Below, piece after piece: positions 55,667 to 64,000 of a stretch of DNA of 64,000 nucleotides. Under the pieces are notes generated by a model, which was not told the DNA's origin, did not search any database, and was given only the letters and a program-made list of their open reading frames with translations. The translations under genes were made by a program, and so were the position numbers. Origin of the DNA: Methanoregula sp. (GTDB taxonomy: Archaea; Halobacteriota; Methanomicrobia; Methanomicrobiales; Methanospirillaceae); assembly GCA_026625165.1 (NCBI GenBank), contig CP112999.1, forward strand, positions 496,001-560,000, read 5' to 3'. Numbering within the stretch: position 1 is the stretch's first letter; each line of letters begins with the position of its first letter.

Positions 55667-56035
55667 TCAAGCCTTAAGGGCAACCAGCTGCTTTGCCAGA
55701 TCATCGATGACGTCTTTTGCCTTGCCGGATTTAATGATTGCTGCAGCAGCAGAACCAACGTCAAGGCCGCTTGCAGCGCCGATATCGTTCTGTTTGTTGA
55801 TAAAAATATACGGAATCTTCTTTTCATCGCACAAGGGGGCGAGGTGCATCACGATCTCTTCGGGTTCAACGTCAGCACCGATCAGGACAAGCTGCGCGAT
55901 GCTGCGTTCTATGGCTTTTGTTGCCTCATTCGATCCTTTCTTGATCTTTCCGGTATCCCGTGCGACTTCAAGGGCTTCAAGCGCCTTGTTCTGGAGCTCA
56001 TCAGGAGCCTGGGTTTTTACGTAGCCTTTTGCCAT
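55667..56035 (-). CDS. rpl7ae: Ribosomal protein eL8 (L7Ae)
   Basis: A 122-residue kink-turn-binding protein used in the ribosome, box C/D RNPs and RNase P. Seen: [25 protein letters not shown] and [11 protein letters not shown]. First gene of the cluster. Confidence 0.97.
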   Translation of the reverse strand: MAKGYVKTQAPDELQNKALEALEVARDTGKIKKGSNEATKAIERSIAQLVLIGADVEPEEIVMHLAPLCDEKKIPYIFINKQNDIGAASGLDVGSAAAAIIKSGKAKDVIDDLAKQLVALKA

Positions 56036-56194
56036 AACTCACCTCATTCAGGAGTGCGTAGTACTCCCTCATTACTCATCAGTCAGTTGATGATGTGCCA
56101 TATCACTTCGTTAAGAAGGGCAATAAATGTTATTGAAACGGAGATCCTGTCACACAGGTACCACCCCGAATGCCGAAGGTGCAGGAGCGGGACT

Positions 56195-58213
56195 CTACAC
56201 GGAAATCCGGTAAATTTCCGTCCCGTGCTGTGAAAATACCTGCTTTAGCCCGGTTGAAGAGATATTGACCTGATACCGTGTCCGCTCAGGCTCCCCGACA
56301 ATCAGAAGTGTTGCGTCGTATTTTTCCATAAGGGGACGTGTCCGCTCAGGTTGTTCATATATCGCCCTGATGTCATTGATCCTCCCGCTGTACCACCCTG
56401 AATCATCGCCGCGCCACATATATTCATGGAATGGCATCCCGATGACTGCCGGTATGCCGGTGAACGATGAGATACGGGAATAATACGTATAATCCCCTCC
56501 CTCGGCCTCAACGATACGTTCATCGCCGGGTAATGACCTCAGGTATGCGACAGCCGCAGCATCTCCGGGATGGGTGGTCTTGAGATACTCAAGCCCGTCG
56601 AGCGACCTGCTCCCGTAGTTGAGGTCAAGCGGCATAAAAAAAGGGATAATGAACAGGAGCGCCACCGCTGATGTGATAATCGCTGCCCGTGATCCGGAAG
56701 AAATCACTGGAATCTTGCCCCATCTGGAGAGTGCCTGTCCTGCCATGGAAAAGCAGGAGATGCCCAGCAGCAGCCATGCAGCGATATAGCATTTAAAGAC
56801 CGTATTCATCCGGAAATACGTGTCACCCATGTTATCCCTGAGATAGACAAGTTCACAGAACATGATCAGCACAAGGCCGAGAATCGCTAGGATATCGGGA
56901 ATGACGTGATCTTTTTTCACGAGCAGGCAGACGAGCGGGATCACTGCAATCGCAGCGGCAGGATGCCCCAGAATAACAAATGGGACTGCGGCAAGCAGGC
57001 AGTAGGGTTTCCGGATGATATCCTTTGAAAGGAGTGCAAGCAGGATCGCAATGAAGAACCCATGGACGAGCACAAACTGGGCAGGATCTGAAGGTGTCAC
57101 TACAAGCGCAAAACCACCGGTACTGGTCTTTAACTGGAGGTAAAACGGCACATAGAAGGTAATGGAGAGAGGGGGGACAACAATGAGGAACCGGACGGCA
57201 TCAGAAAATGATCCAAAGTACCGGTTCTTCCACCAGATGAGGATTCCAAAAAGCACGGTGATCGGTGCGTAGATAAGGACATCCCATGTATTGAACAGCG
57301 GCATTGAACCGAGACTGACGGCTGCAAGGAAACAGACTGCCCACCTGGCAGATGAAGAGAGGGCGCTCCACCGTTTCAATGCAAAAATAAGGATAAAAAT
57401 CAAAAAGATCTGGTTGAATATCCCTATGACATGGGGATGGACATCGCCCCAGATGAACGAAAAAAGCGGATATTCGTTGATGGTATTTGCAATGGTGCGG
57501 GTGCTGTCCCAGATGACCTCATTCACACCCTTTCCTTGGATAATCTGGTAAAAAAACGACGGGTTTGGCAATAATAATGTAATTAGCGGCAGCCACCGGA
57601 ACCGGTCAAGCAGCAGGCCACCGATAGCGTACAGGGTCACTGCGGAGACACCAAGGATCGTAGGAAGGGCGAGGTTGAACGCGATGTTTGACGGCACCGC
57701 GCTCACGATCGCTAGGCACCCGAACATCCAGTACCCGAGATAATAATATACATTCATGGTCCCCCCGGCATACCACGGGTCAAGCGGCGGAACCACTGGT
57801 TGGCGCATCACCGAAGCGAGAAATGCATGGTCCATGAATTTTTCCGCGTACGAGATCGTGGGGTTGATAAAACGGACCTCAAGCATGATGAAAAAGAAGA
57901 TGAGGAATACAAGTTCCCAGCGCCACTGTGCTTTGAGATCGTCCACCGAAAAGTCATTCCGATACAGGTGATAGAAGAACAGGATAGCAAATGGGATGAG
58001 GGCAAGGATGATGGGGAGCCGGGCGAGCCCGCAATACCAGGAGATTACAGTAAAAAGGAGGAGGGCCGCGGCAAATGATGCGGGGAATGCATACCGGTCA
58101 AAGGTTTTTTTTAAAGAAGGATAAACCGCAAGCTGGAGAAATGTGATGATGCAGAGCCAGCTGATAACGGAAAATACCTGGAATTCAGCGTTCAGTTGTG
58201 GTCCCCCCGTCAA
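56195..58213 (-). CDS. DUF2298 multi-spanning membrane protein
   Basis: A 672-residue protein with about a dozen transmembrane segments and a long outer C-terminal part. The early loop motif FMDHAFLASVMRQPVVPPLDPWYAGG and GYWMFG are typical of the DUF2298 (Chlor_Arch_YYY) family. It also has FIWGDVHPHV. Members look like GT-C glycosyltransferases but are uncharacterised. Its start overlaps the preceding flippase-like gene by 29 bases. Confidence 0.82.
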   Translation of the reverse strand: MTGGPQLNAEFQVFSVISWLCIITFLQLAVYPSLKKTFDRYAFPASFAAALLLFTVISWYCGLARLPIILALIPFAILFFYHLYRNDFSVDDLKAQWRWELVFLIFFFIMLEVRFINPTISYAEKFMDHAFLASVMRQPVVPPLDPWYAGGTMNVYYYLGYWMFGCLAIVSAVPSNIAFNLALPTILGVSAVTLYAIGGLLLDRFRWLPLITLLLPNPSFFYQIIQGKGVNEVIWDSTRTIANTINEYPLFSFIWGDVHPHVIGIFNQIFLIFILIFALKRWSALSSSARWAVCFLAAVSLGSMPLFNTWDVLIYAPITVLFGILIWWKNRYFGSFSDAVRFLIVVPPLSITFYVPFYLQLKTSTGGFALVVTPSDPAQFVLVHGFFIAILLALLSKDIIRKPYCLLAAVPFVILGHPAAAIAVIPLVCLLVKKDHVIPDILAILGLVLIMFCELVYLRDNMGDTYFRMNTVFKCYIAAWLLLGISCFSMAGQALSRWGKIPVISSGSRAAIITSAVALLFIIPFFMPLDLNYGSRSLDGLEYLKTTHPGDAAAVAYLRSLPGDERIVEAEGGDYTYYSRISSFTGIPAVIGMPFHEYMWRGDDSGWYSGRINDIRAIYEQPERTRPLMEKYDATLLIVGEPERTRYQVNISSTGLKQVFSQHGTEIYRISV

Positions 58214-59156
58214 CCCTCGCAGTGAGCGCTTTTTTTATGGTCGGCACAACCCAGTCGCCGAAGAAATAGATCGAGATGATCCCCCCCGCAAGCGTGACAA
58301 GGTTTTTAATCAGGTGATCGATAACTGCGATCAGCGTCGCAACTGCGGGTGCAGCACCCGCGAGAATGAATATATTGGCAACGAAAAATTCATAGGTGCC
58401 GATCCCTCCCGGAGTGATTGGGACCGCTTTTATCAGATTGCCGATCACGATGGCAAGGACTACCGTGACAAATGGGATGTTTTGTTCAAACATCATCACC
58501 ACAGCCATGCACACCAGCGCATCAAGGATCCAGATCACCATCGAAGAAAAACCAAGGACAATCACCGATTGTGGGGTAAGCGATGCCCTCCGGATTTCAT
58601 GGAGCATGGTAAGAACGAATTTTATGTACCGGTTATTGGACCTCAGTGTATTGGCAAAATATAAAAATATAAAAAAAACACCGCAGAGAGCCAGGACAAG
58701 GGAGATGATCAGGAAATATGCCGGGTCTGCATCCAGTATAAAAATGAGTGAAATAAGTCCGAGCAGGGCAACCGTGGCGATGTCAAAGACCCGCTCGACA
58801 ACGATAGAAGATAAGCCATCTGAATAACTGGTCTGGTTTTCATGATTTAAGATAAATATCCTGACAAAATCCCCAAGGCGGGCAGGTATGACAAGGTTTG
58901 CAGTCTGGCTGACAAAAATGCACCCGGTTGCAACCCGGACCCTTATGGTATTGTCCATGTACGCGAGAATCGTGTGGTACCGCCACCCACGCAGCCACCA
59001 CGCAGCAAGGCAGATGATGAGTGCGATGACAAGGTAGAGAGGGACGATGTGGGTCAGAGCATCCAGCAAATCCCCCCATACATTGAAAAGCATATACGCA
59101 AGGATGCCAATGGCAATCAGGGTCGGGACCAGAATTGCGCTAACCTTCCGATACAT
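58185..59156 (-). CDS. LPG-synthase-type (UPF0104) transmembrane protein
   Basis: A 323-residue protein with eight or more helices and the UPF0104 signatures ARLGDFVRI and ITPGGIGTYEFF. In haloarchaeal AglD this module is fused to a family 2 glycosyltransferase; here the two are separate genes overlapping by 17 bases. ATG 59156 is used, as the in-frame stretch before it lies in the GT2 gene. Confidence 0.82.
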   Translation of the reverse strand: MYRKVSAILVPTLIAIGILAYMLFNVWGDLLDALTHIVPLYLVIALIICLAAWWLRGWRYHTILAYMDNTIRVRVATGCIFVSQTANLVIPARLGDFVRIFILNHENQTSYSDGLSSIVVERVFDIATVALLGLISLIFILDADPAYFLIISLVLALCGVFFIFLYFANTLRSNNRYIKFVLTMLHEIRRASLTPQSVIVLGFSSMVIWILDALVCMAVVMMFEQNIPFVTVVLAIVIGNLIKAVPITPGGIGTYEFFVANIFILAGAAPAVATLIAVIDHLIKNLVTLAGGIISIYFFGDWVVPTIKKALTARVDGGTTTER

Positions 59157-59856
59157 GGATTTGCCACCATAACCTGAGAATAGATGACCCCATCTCAAAG
59201 ACGTCTTTTACCTTTACGGTCGTCCCTTTTCCGGCACGCCAGCGGACAGGAAATTCCCTGACCCTGAATCCCATCCTCTGCCCCCTCACGAGAAGTTCTG
59301 TATCCCAGAACCAGTGCCCTGATCTGATTGAAGGAATGACAGGCAGGATCTTCTGTTTATTGAATGCTTTGAATCCGCACTGGTGATCGTACACAACACT
59401 CCCCAGAATAACCCTCACAAGGAAATTGTACGTCCGGCTCGCGATCTCCCTCCATCCCGTTCTGTCGATGTCACTGTCAGTTAGGAGCCGTGAACCTGTG
59501 GCAACATCGAATCCCCCGCGGATCGCACCGACAAGGGTGACGAGATGCTGCATATCGGTTGCCAGGTCGACATCGTAATAGCAGACGATCGCTCCCTCCG
59601 CTCCGGTGATAGCCCGGTTCAGCGCCCGCCCGCGTCCAAGCCGCTCATCACTGTGGCGGAGGTGTATACGGTGATCCCTTTGTTCGCATGACCGGACATA
59701 ATCCGGGCTTCCGTCAGTGCTCCCATCTTCTGCGATGATCAATTCGAACTTGTCTGTTATGGCAGATAATGACGCAAGCGATTGCGGTATCGCAATTTCA
59801 AGTGCAGCCCGGTCATTAAAGACGGGAATGATCGCGGTCACTTCAATATCAGCCAT
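59140..59856 (-). CDS. Family 2 glycosyltransferase, dolichyl-phosphate type
   Basis: A 238-residue GT-A enzyme with IIPVFND, IIAEDGSTDGS, the DVDLATD metal motif and RSGHWFWDTELL. It resembles dolichyl-phosphate glucosyl/mannosyltransferases that load sugar onto a polyprenyl phosphate at the inner membrane face. It overlaps its neighbours on both sides. Confidence 0.88.
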   Translation of the reverse strand: MADIEVTAIIPVFNDRAALEIAIPQSLASLSAITDKFELIIAEDGSTDGSPDYVRSCEQRDHRIHLRHSDERLGRGRALNRAITGAEGAIVCYYDVDLATDMQHLVTLVGAIRGGFDVATGSRLLTDSDIDRTGWREIASRTYNFLVRVILGSVVYDHQCGFKAFNKQKILPVIPSIRSGHWFWDTELLVRGQRMGFRVREFPVRWRAGKGTTVKVKDVFEMGSSILRLWWQIHVSEG

Positions 59857-61081
59857 TGGAAGTCACCTTCATAATCCGATCCGCAACTTCATTGCCCGCT
59901 CTGACTGCTCCCTCCATACTCCGCTCCGGATAATTCGGCAGCGAGAACATTCCTGCCATAAAGAACCCGTCCTTCCCGTACTCAGGGATCAATGACCGAT
60001 ATCCGAGGGTATATACTGGACCTGCAAAGCGGTCAACGGCCATCCTTGTCCAGTGGACCTCCTCTTTTTTTACATGGAACCGGTGGCAGAAATCCGCAAG
60101 CATCTGCTTGTCGATATTCTGCGGTGGCATCCCGCTGAAATAAGAGGCAAGGTAGACAATATGCTCACCATACCGCTCGCGGGGGACAAAGTTTGTATGG
60201 GAAACGACAGCTCCATAGGGTGCAGGATCTTTCATGTTCAGCCAGTAAATCCCATCGGTCACGTCACGTCCAAGACCAATCGTCATGCATGCCGCACCCT
60301 GGTACTGGACCGGAGTGACTTTTACCCCTCCAATCTTTGCCAGTTCCTGAGGGGGGATTGTTGAAATAACCGCGTCATACCGGGATCCATTAACCTCCCA
60401 TGCATCATTTGTGCGATGGATTGTCAAAACCGGCGACGTTCGTAGTATGTGTCCACCGTTCTTCTGAATGGAACCTTCAAGTGCATCGATAAGCTGATGA
60501 AACCCCCCGTTGAGATATCCAAGGCGCTCCCCTGACAGTCCACGGTTCGAGCGGATCGCAATACGGCTCATGAGCCATGCCGCTGATACATTCCTGCGGT
60601 TTTCACCAAATTTACTATTGAGCAGAGGTTCAAAGAACGAGCTGTAGATATTTTTACCAAGAGTATCTATTACATATTTTTCAGCGGGTATGCTATCAAG
60701 AGTGCTGACATCGATCCTTTTTGCTCTCATCGTGAGCCATGCAAGTTTTGCTTTATCAATCAGGGAAAGATAGGGATATTTCAGGATCTCAACCGGCGTA
60801 TTAAGTGGAAATGCAGCATTACCGGCATAATAACCGCTTGTAGCACCTAACCATTCAAGCCTGTCAAATAATTTTAATTCTTTTAAAAGTTTAAAAAAGG
60901 CTATATCACCGGAGAAACAGTGATGATAGAACTGTTCAATCCAGTAATTATCGACCTGGTACGAAGAAAGGCACCCGCCGAGATGGATTTTTTTTTCAAA
61001 GAGATTGATCTCATGTTCTCCTGACAACCTCCCTGCAGCGACAAGACCGGTCAACCCGCCTCCGATGATGCAGATTTTCAT
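59849..61081 (-). CDS. FAD-dependent amine-oxidase-like oxidoreductase
   Basis: A 410-residue flavoprotein starting MKICIIGGGLTGLVAAGRL with the dinucleotide loop, followed by NLFEKKIHLGG and a C-terminal GMFSLPNYPERSMEGAVRAG FAD motif. Similar to protoporphyrinogen oxidase and UDP-galactopyranose-mutase-like families; activity unknown. ATG 61081 is chosen because the longer in-frame stretch runs into cetZ on the other strand. First gene of the surface operon. Confidence 0.86.
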   Translation of the reverse strand: MKICIIGGGLTGLVAAGRLSGEHEINLFEKKIHLGGCLSSYQVDNYWIEQFYHHCFSGDIAFFKLLKELKLFDRLEWLGATSGYYAGNAAFPLNTPVEILKYPYLSLIDKAKLAWLTMRAKRIDVSTLDSIPAEKYVIDTLGKNIYSSFFEPLLNSKFGENRRNVSAAWLMSRIAIRSNRGLSGERLGYLNGGFHQLIDALEGSIQKNGGHILRTSPVLTIHRTNDAWEVNGSRYDAVISTIPPQELAKIGGVKVTPVQYQGAACMTIGLGRDVTDGIYWLNMKDPAPYGAVVSHTNFVPRERYGEHIVYLASYFSGMPPQNIDKQMLADFCHRFHVKKEEVHWTRMAVDRFAGPVYTLGYRSLIPEYGKDGFFMAGMFSLPNYPERSMEGAVRAGNEVADRIMKVTSNG

Positions 61082-61267
61082 AATTGGTATCTGTAGTATT
61101 TTTTGGCCGAAATGAAAAAGCCTCCTGCCAAATCCCTTCTTTTTTAAAAAATACCTCGTGTACTTATAAGAAAGTTTTTGTACTGCAGAATTAAAGTTCT
61201 TTAAACAAAAGGACTTAAAACAAATAACATTCATAATTACGTTCATTCCAGTAGTTGGTGTCTCCGG
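61082..61267. promoter_or_regulatory. AT-rich divergent promoter region of the surface operon and cetZ
   Basis: A 186-base AT-rich stretch between two divergent starts. It holds ACTTATAAG near 61159 and AACTTT/AAAGTT-like repeats. It must contain both promoters; exact elements are not fixed. Confidence 0.4.
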
Positions 61268-62443
61268 ATGAGAGTGTTTTTCATAGGTTTCGGTCAGGCG
61301 GGCGGAAAAATTGTCGATATGTTTATCGAACAGGACAAAAAGCTCGGGACCAACAGCTTCCGTGGGATTGCCGTCAATACAGCTCGCACAGACCTGATGG
61401 GGCTCAAACATATCGAGATGCGTGACCGGATTTTGATCGGGCAGACCATGGTGAAAGGCCATGGTGTGGGAACTGATAATGTTACGGGTGCCCGGGTCAC
61501 CGCTGATGAAATCGACAGCATCGTGACAGCAATCGACACACGGGGCACTCATGATGTCGATGCATTCGTCATCGTCGCAGGGCTTGGAGGGGGAACCGGG
61601 TCCGGCGGCTCGCCGGTGCTCGCACGCCATTTGAAAAGGATCTACCGGGAACCCGTCTATGCACTTGGCATCATCCCCGCCCCGGAAGAAGGCCGGCTCT
61701 ATTCCTATAATGCAGCACGGAGCCTGACAACACTTGTTAATGAGACCGACAATTGCTTCATTTTCGATAACAGTGCATGGAAAAATGAAGGCGAAAGTGT
61801 AAAAAGTGCATTCCAGCGCCTGAACAATGAAGTTGTGCGGAGATTCTCTGTTCTCTTCCGTGCCGGTGAAGTAAGTCGCATGGGCGTAGGGGAGATGGTG
61901 GTTGACTCAAGCGAGATTATCAATACCCTGCGGGGCGGCGGGATCACATCTGTCGGGTACGCGATCAGTGAAGTGATGAGCAAACACACCAAGAAGAAGA
62001 GGGGAATATTCGGGGGACTCAAAGACAAATTCCAGAAAAAGGAGGCAAACGAGGAAGTCCTCCTTGGCGAGGACAAATCGGCAAAAATTGTTGCGCTCGT
62101 ACGCAGGGCAATGCTTGGAAGACTTACCATGCCCTGCGATTATTCCACTGCTGAACGGGCACTGGTGCTTATTGCAGGCCCGCCCGATCAGATGGATCGC
62201 AAAGGTGTTGAGAAAGCAAAGAGCTGGGTTGAGGAAAATATTGCAGGTGTCGAGGTAAGGGGCGGGGACTACCCGGTGAACAGCGAATATGTCGCTGCGG
62301 TTGTCATGCTTGCGACAGTAGGAAACGCCCCACGCATCAAGGAGCTTCTCGATATTGCAAAAGAGACAAAGGAAGATGTTATAAAGTCAAAGGAGAAAAA
62401 ATCGAATATGTTTGATGAGGGTATCGAACCGTTATTTGAGTGA
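61268..62443 (+). CDS. cetZ: CetZ-type tubulin/FtsZ-family GTPase
   Basis: A 391-residue cytoskeletal GTPase. It has the N-terminal FFIGFGQAGGKIVD, the tubulin/FtsZ signature GLGGGTGSGGSPV, and a Ser/Gly-rich T-loop region. The order of motifs and the FIGFGQAGGKI opening match CetZ of haloarchaea and some methanogens, rather than FtsZ1/2. CetZ controls cell shape and motility in haloarchaea. A Lys-rich GIFGGLKDKFQKKEANEE insert is notable. Its stop overlaps the start region of the next gene. Confidence 0.85.
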   Translation: MRVFFIGFGQAGGKIVDMFIEQDKKLGTNSFRGIAVNTARTDLMGLKHIEMRDRILIGQTMVKGHGVGTDNVTGARVTADEIDSIVTAIDTRGTHDVDAFVIVAGLGGGTGSGGSPVLARHLKRIYREPVYALGIIPAPEEGRLYSYNAARSLTTLVNETDNCFIFDNSAWKNEGESVKSAFQRLNNEVVRRFSVLFRAGEVSRMGVGEMVVDSSEIINTLRGGGITSVGYAISEVMSKHTKKKRGIFGGLKDKFQKKEANEEVLLGEDKSAKIVALVRRAMLGRLTMPCDYSTAERALVLIAGPPDQMDRKGVEKAKSWVEENIAGVEVRGGDYPVNSEYVAAVVMLATVGNAPRIKELLDIAKETKEDVIKSKEKKSNMFDEGIEPLFE

Positions 62444-62451
62444 GGGTTGTG

Positions 62452-63594
62452 ATGAAGAGAACCTGTAGAATTCTGTCGGCGAGCTTAATTTTTATTTGTT
62501 GTATTTCGATTGTTTCTGCCTATGTGGTTAACAATGTAAACATTGATCCTTCGGGCAGCCTTACGCCCGGTCAAAGGGTGTCAGTGAGTTATGGTGTAAA
62601 TTTTCCTTTGGTAAGCGGTAAAACATTCGAATCAGCAAATACATTGGATATGTACACAGATCTTGCAAATGCAAAATGGTCTATTATCAAAATCGAGACA
62701 TATGAAGGTGTAAAACCTATTGAAACCCCGTTATTTAACCAAGGGGGGCCACGGGCGCAAGTCGATGGCTGGCTTCTGAGTTATCCTGACCGAGAATTAT
62801 CTATACGGGTCACCTTGGATGGTGTTGCACCTGAAGTGGACACTACCCAGAATAAAGCAATTCTTAAGATTAACGAGCTGGACTCCTATGGCAAACCTGT
62901 ATCGACAACTGGTTATTTAAAAGAGGCAATGATTGTCAATATCGCTGATATCAATAATGCAATCTCTACCGCCGATTCAAATTTACAGGTTTTCAGGACT
63001 CATATCGATGAAAAATATGCATTGGAGGTCGATACCTCTCTCGCGGAAGGAAAATATAATGATGCGACGGCGGCCATCAGCAGTGCACGATCCCAACCTA
63101 CCTCACAATATGCTGCAGCCCTCGCAAGCCTTACCAGTGCTCAGGATCTCATTACCGAGGGAGAAAAGGCTCTCGATAAGGCATGGGCTGAAAAGGCAAT
63201 TGCCGATGCGCAGATCCCGATTACGAATGTTGATCAGGTCATCAACTATGTAAAGCCAAACATGAGCAGCACCGACTCCCGCCTTTCCCCCATTATATCC
63301 AAACGGGAGGTTGCAGCAGGATATCTCTCCAATGCAAATGACGAAATCTTTGCCGGGAATTATGAACGCGCCCGCGAGAAAGCGCAGGAAGCCTATTCCA
63401 AAGGGAACGAGTCATATACGGATGCCCTTGACTTGAAAAAGCAGATCAGCGAAGGTTTCAATCCGCTGGGGGCGGTCGGGAAATTATTTGGTTCCGGGAC
63501 TCTTGTTATCATCATTGGTGTGGTTGCTGTTGTACTTATCGCCGTCGGGGTCATCATTTATCGCAAGCGAACACGCTGGGATGAACTGGGGTAG
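62452..63594 (+). CDS. Exported coiled-coil protein with C-terminal membrane anchor, coupled to cetZ
   Basis: The 380-residue protein has a signal segment (ILSASLIFICCISIVSAYV), a beta-rich outer domain (about 30-165), a long helical, Ala-rich region with repeated short helices (about 170-335), one transmembrane helix (GTLVIIIGVVAVVLIAVGVIIY) and a short basic cytoplasmic tail RKRTRWDELG. ATG 62452 follows GAGG and lies eight bases after the cetZ stop, so both are probably translated together. Function not recognised. Confidence 0.78.
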   Translation: MKRTCRILSASLIFICCISIVSAYVVNNVNIDPSGSLTPGQRVSVSYGVNFPLVSGKTFESANTLDMYTDLANAKWSIIKIETYEGVKPIETPLFNQGGPRAQVDGWLLSYPDRELSIRVTLDGVAPEVDTTQNKAILKINELDSYGKPVSTTGYLKEAMIVNIADINNAISTADSNLQVFRTHIDEKYALEVDTSLAEGKYNDATAAISSARSQPTSQYAAALASLTSAQDLITEGEKALDKAWAEKAIADAQIPITNVDQVINYVKPNMSSTDSRLSPIISKREVAAGYLSNANDEIFAGNYERAREKAQEAYSKGNESYTDALDLKKQISEGFNPLGAVGKLFGSGTLVIIIGVVAVVLIAVGVIIYRKRTRWDELG

Positions 63595-64000
63595 CCCGCG
63601 GAAATTTTTTTAGGTTGAGAACACATATTGCCTCTTTTTTGGTCTGTGATTGGATCAGTAAGATTCAATCGCACAAATGAACCACCACCTCAACGATGAT
63701 TAATTGGAGTTACGAAATCTATAGTTACGAATTTTTACAGAACCGATGGGAAGCGCACGCTGGAAAAGGGATTGAAAATGTCTGCTCCCAACTTATGATT
63801 GGGGGTGACACAACAAACCTCGAAAGCTGGGATATATGGTTATAAAAATATTAAAACGGGCTTTGTATAAATTATTGGAAAATTTATTCTCATGTTCTTG
63901 GGGGGTATGGCAATTATTGCCTCTTCCTCTATTGTTAGGGTAATCCCCATCATGCAACAGCCCCTTCAGTAAGTATGTAAAAAGCAGGAATAAAAACAGG
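63595..64000. other. AT-rich region with no confident gene; one possible 49-residue ORF
   Basis: This stretch is much richer in AT than the genes around it. An ATG at 63696 opens a 49-residue frame (MINWSYEIYSYEFLQNRWEA and on) to a TAA at 63845. A TATA-like TTATAAAAATATT lies at 63840-63852, and a 26-residue hydrophobic frame starts at 63892. None has a clear ribosome site. It may be the leader of a gene beyond the window. Confidence 0.3.

Noticed and set aside
61082-61630. Long N-terminal extension of the FAD oxidoreductase
   Set aside because: The extra stretch lies antisense to cetZ and the AT-rich promoter gap. The normal flavoprotein start (MKICIIGGG) is at 61081.

Overview
The window is archaeal and comes from a hydrogenotrophic methanogen, most likely order Methanomicrobiales and close to Methanoregulaceae (inference from gene content; no search was run). 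The evidence is heterodisulfide reductase hdrABC, formylmethanofuran dehydrogenase-type ferredoxins, ftr, mch, methanogenesis marker proteins 11 and 12, the aks genes for coenzyme B, archaeal ribosomal proteins L7Ae/S28e/L24e, Orc1/Cdc6, tRNA-splicing EndA and a CetZ-type tubulin. Coding is dense, with many 1-44 base overlaps and GGAGG-like ribosome binding sites. TAG serves as an ordinary stop (for example porD, ahcY, aksA). No insertion sequence, CRISPR array or prophage was seen.

Layout. 1-4.2 kb (minus): an operon reading fwdG-like, fwdF-like, hdrC, hdrB, hdrA (hdrA runs off the left edge). 4.4-5.3 kb: ftr. 5.8-13.5 kb (plus): an eight-gene, mostly overlapping operon: mmp11, a radical SAM protein, a TPP-binding IorA-like protein, aksA, aksD, aksE, an unrecognised protein, aksF. 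This is the coenzyme B 2-oxoacid elongation pathway plus four proteins without an assigned step. 13.5-25.6 kb: UbiA prenyltransferase, a glycosyltransferase, thiM-thiE, several exported or small membrane proteins, a decayed secreted-protein gene, a PEBP lipoprotein, a stand-alone LigD phosphoesterase domain, a Trm5-like methyltransferase and endonuclease IV. 25.8-36.7 kb: a large sensor kinase, endA-trpS-pheS-pheT, hisF, ahcY. 36.8-43.1 kb: an OGG-like glycosylase, a frameshifted phzF-family gene, nifB divergent from an aldehyde:ferredoxin oxidoreductase gene, an FKBP isomerase and tRNA-Val. 43.3-49.2 kb: pyruvate synthase porCDAB, mmp12, a sugar epimerase and apgM. 49.2-56 kb: a candidate origin region, cdc6, mch, a membrane protein, thrC, a nitrilase, a MarC-like fragment, and the rpl7ae-rps28e-rpl24e-ndk cluster. 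56-61 kb (minus): a four-gene overlapping operon for surface glycan or lipid work. 61.3-63.6 kb (plus): cetZ with an overlapping signal-peptide/membrane protein. The last 400 bases are AT-rich with no confident gene.

How it fits together. Fwd/Hdr ferredoxins, Ftr and Mch are the first steps of CO2 reduction plus the terminal disulfide reduction. The aks operon makes coenzyme B, the thiol that Hdr regenerates. PorCDAB, ApgM, AOR, HisF, ThrC and ThiME cover carbon assimilation and cofactors. The best leads for new biology are the unassigned genes inside the aks operon, the physical linkage of Fwd-type ferredoxins to hdrCBA, the cetZ-membrane partner pair, and the split AglD-like surface operon beside it.
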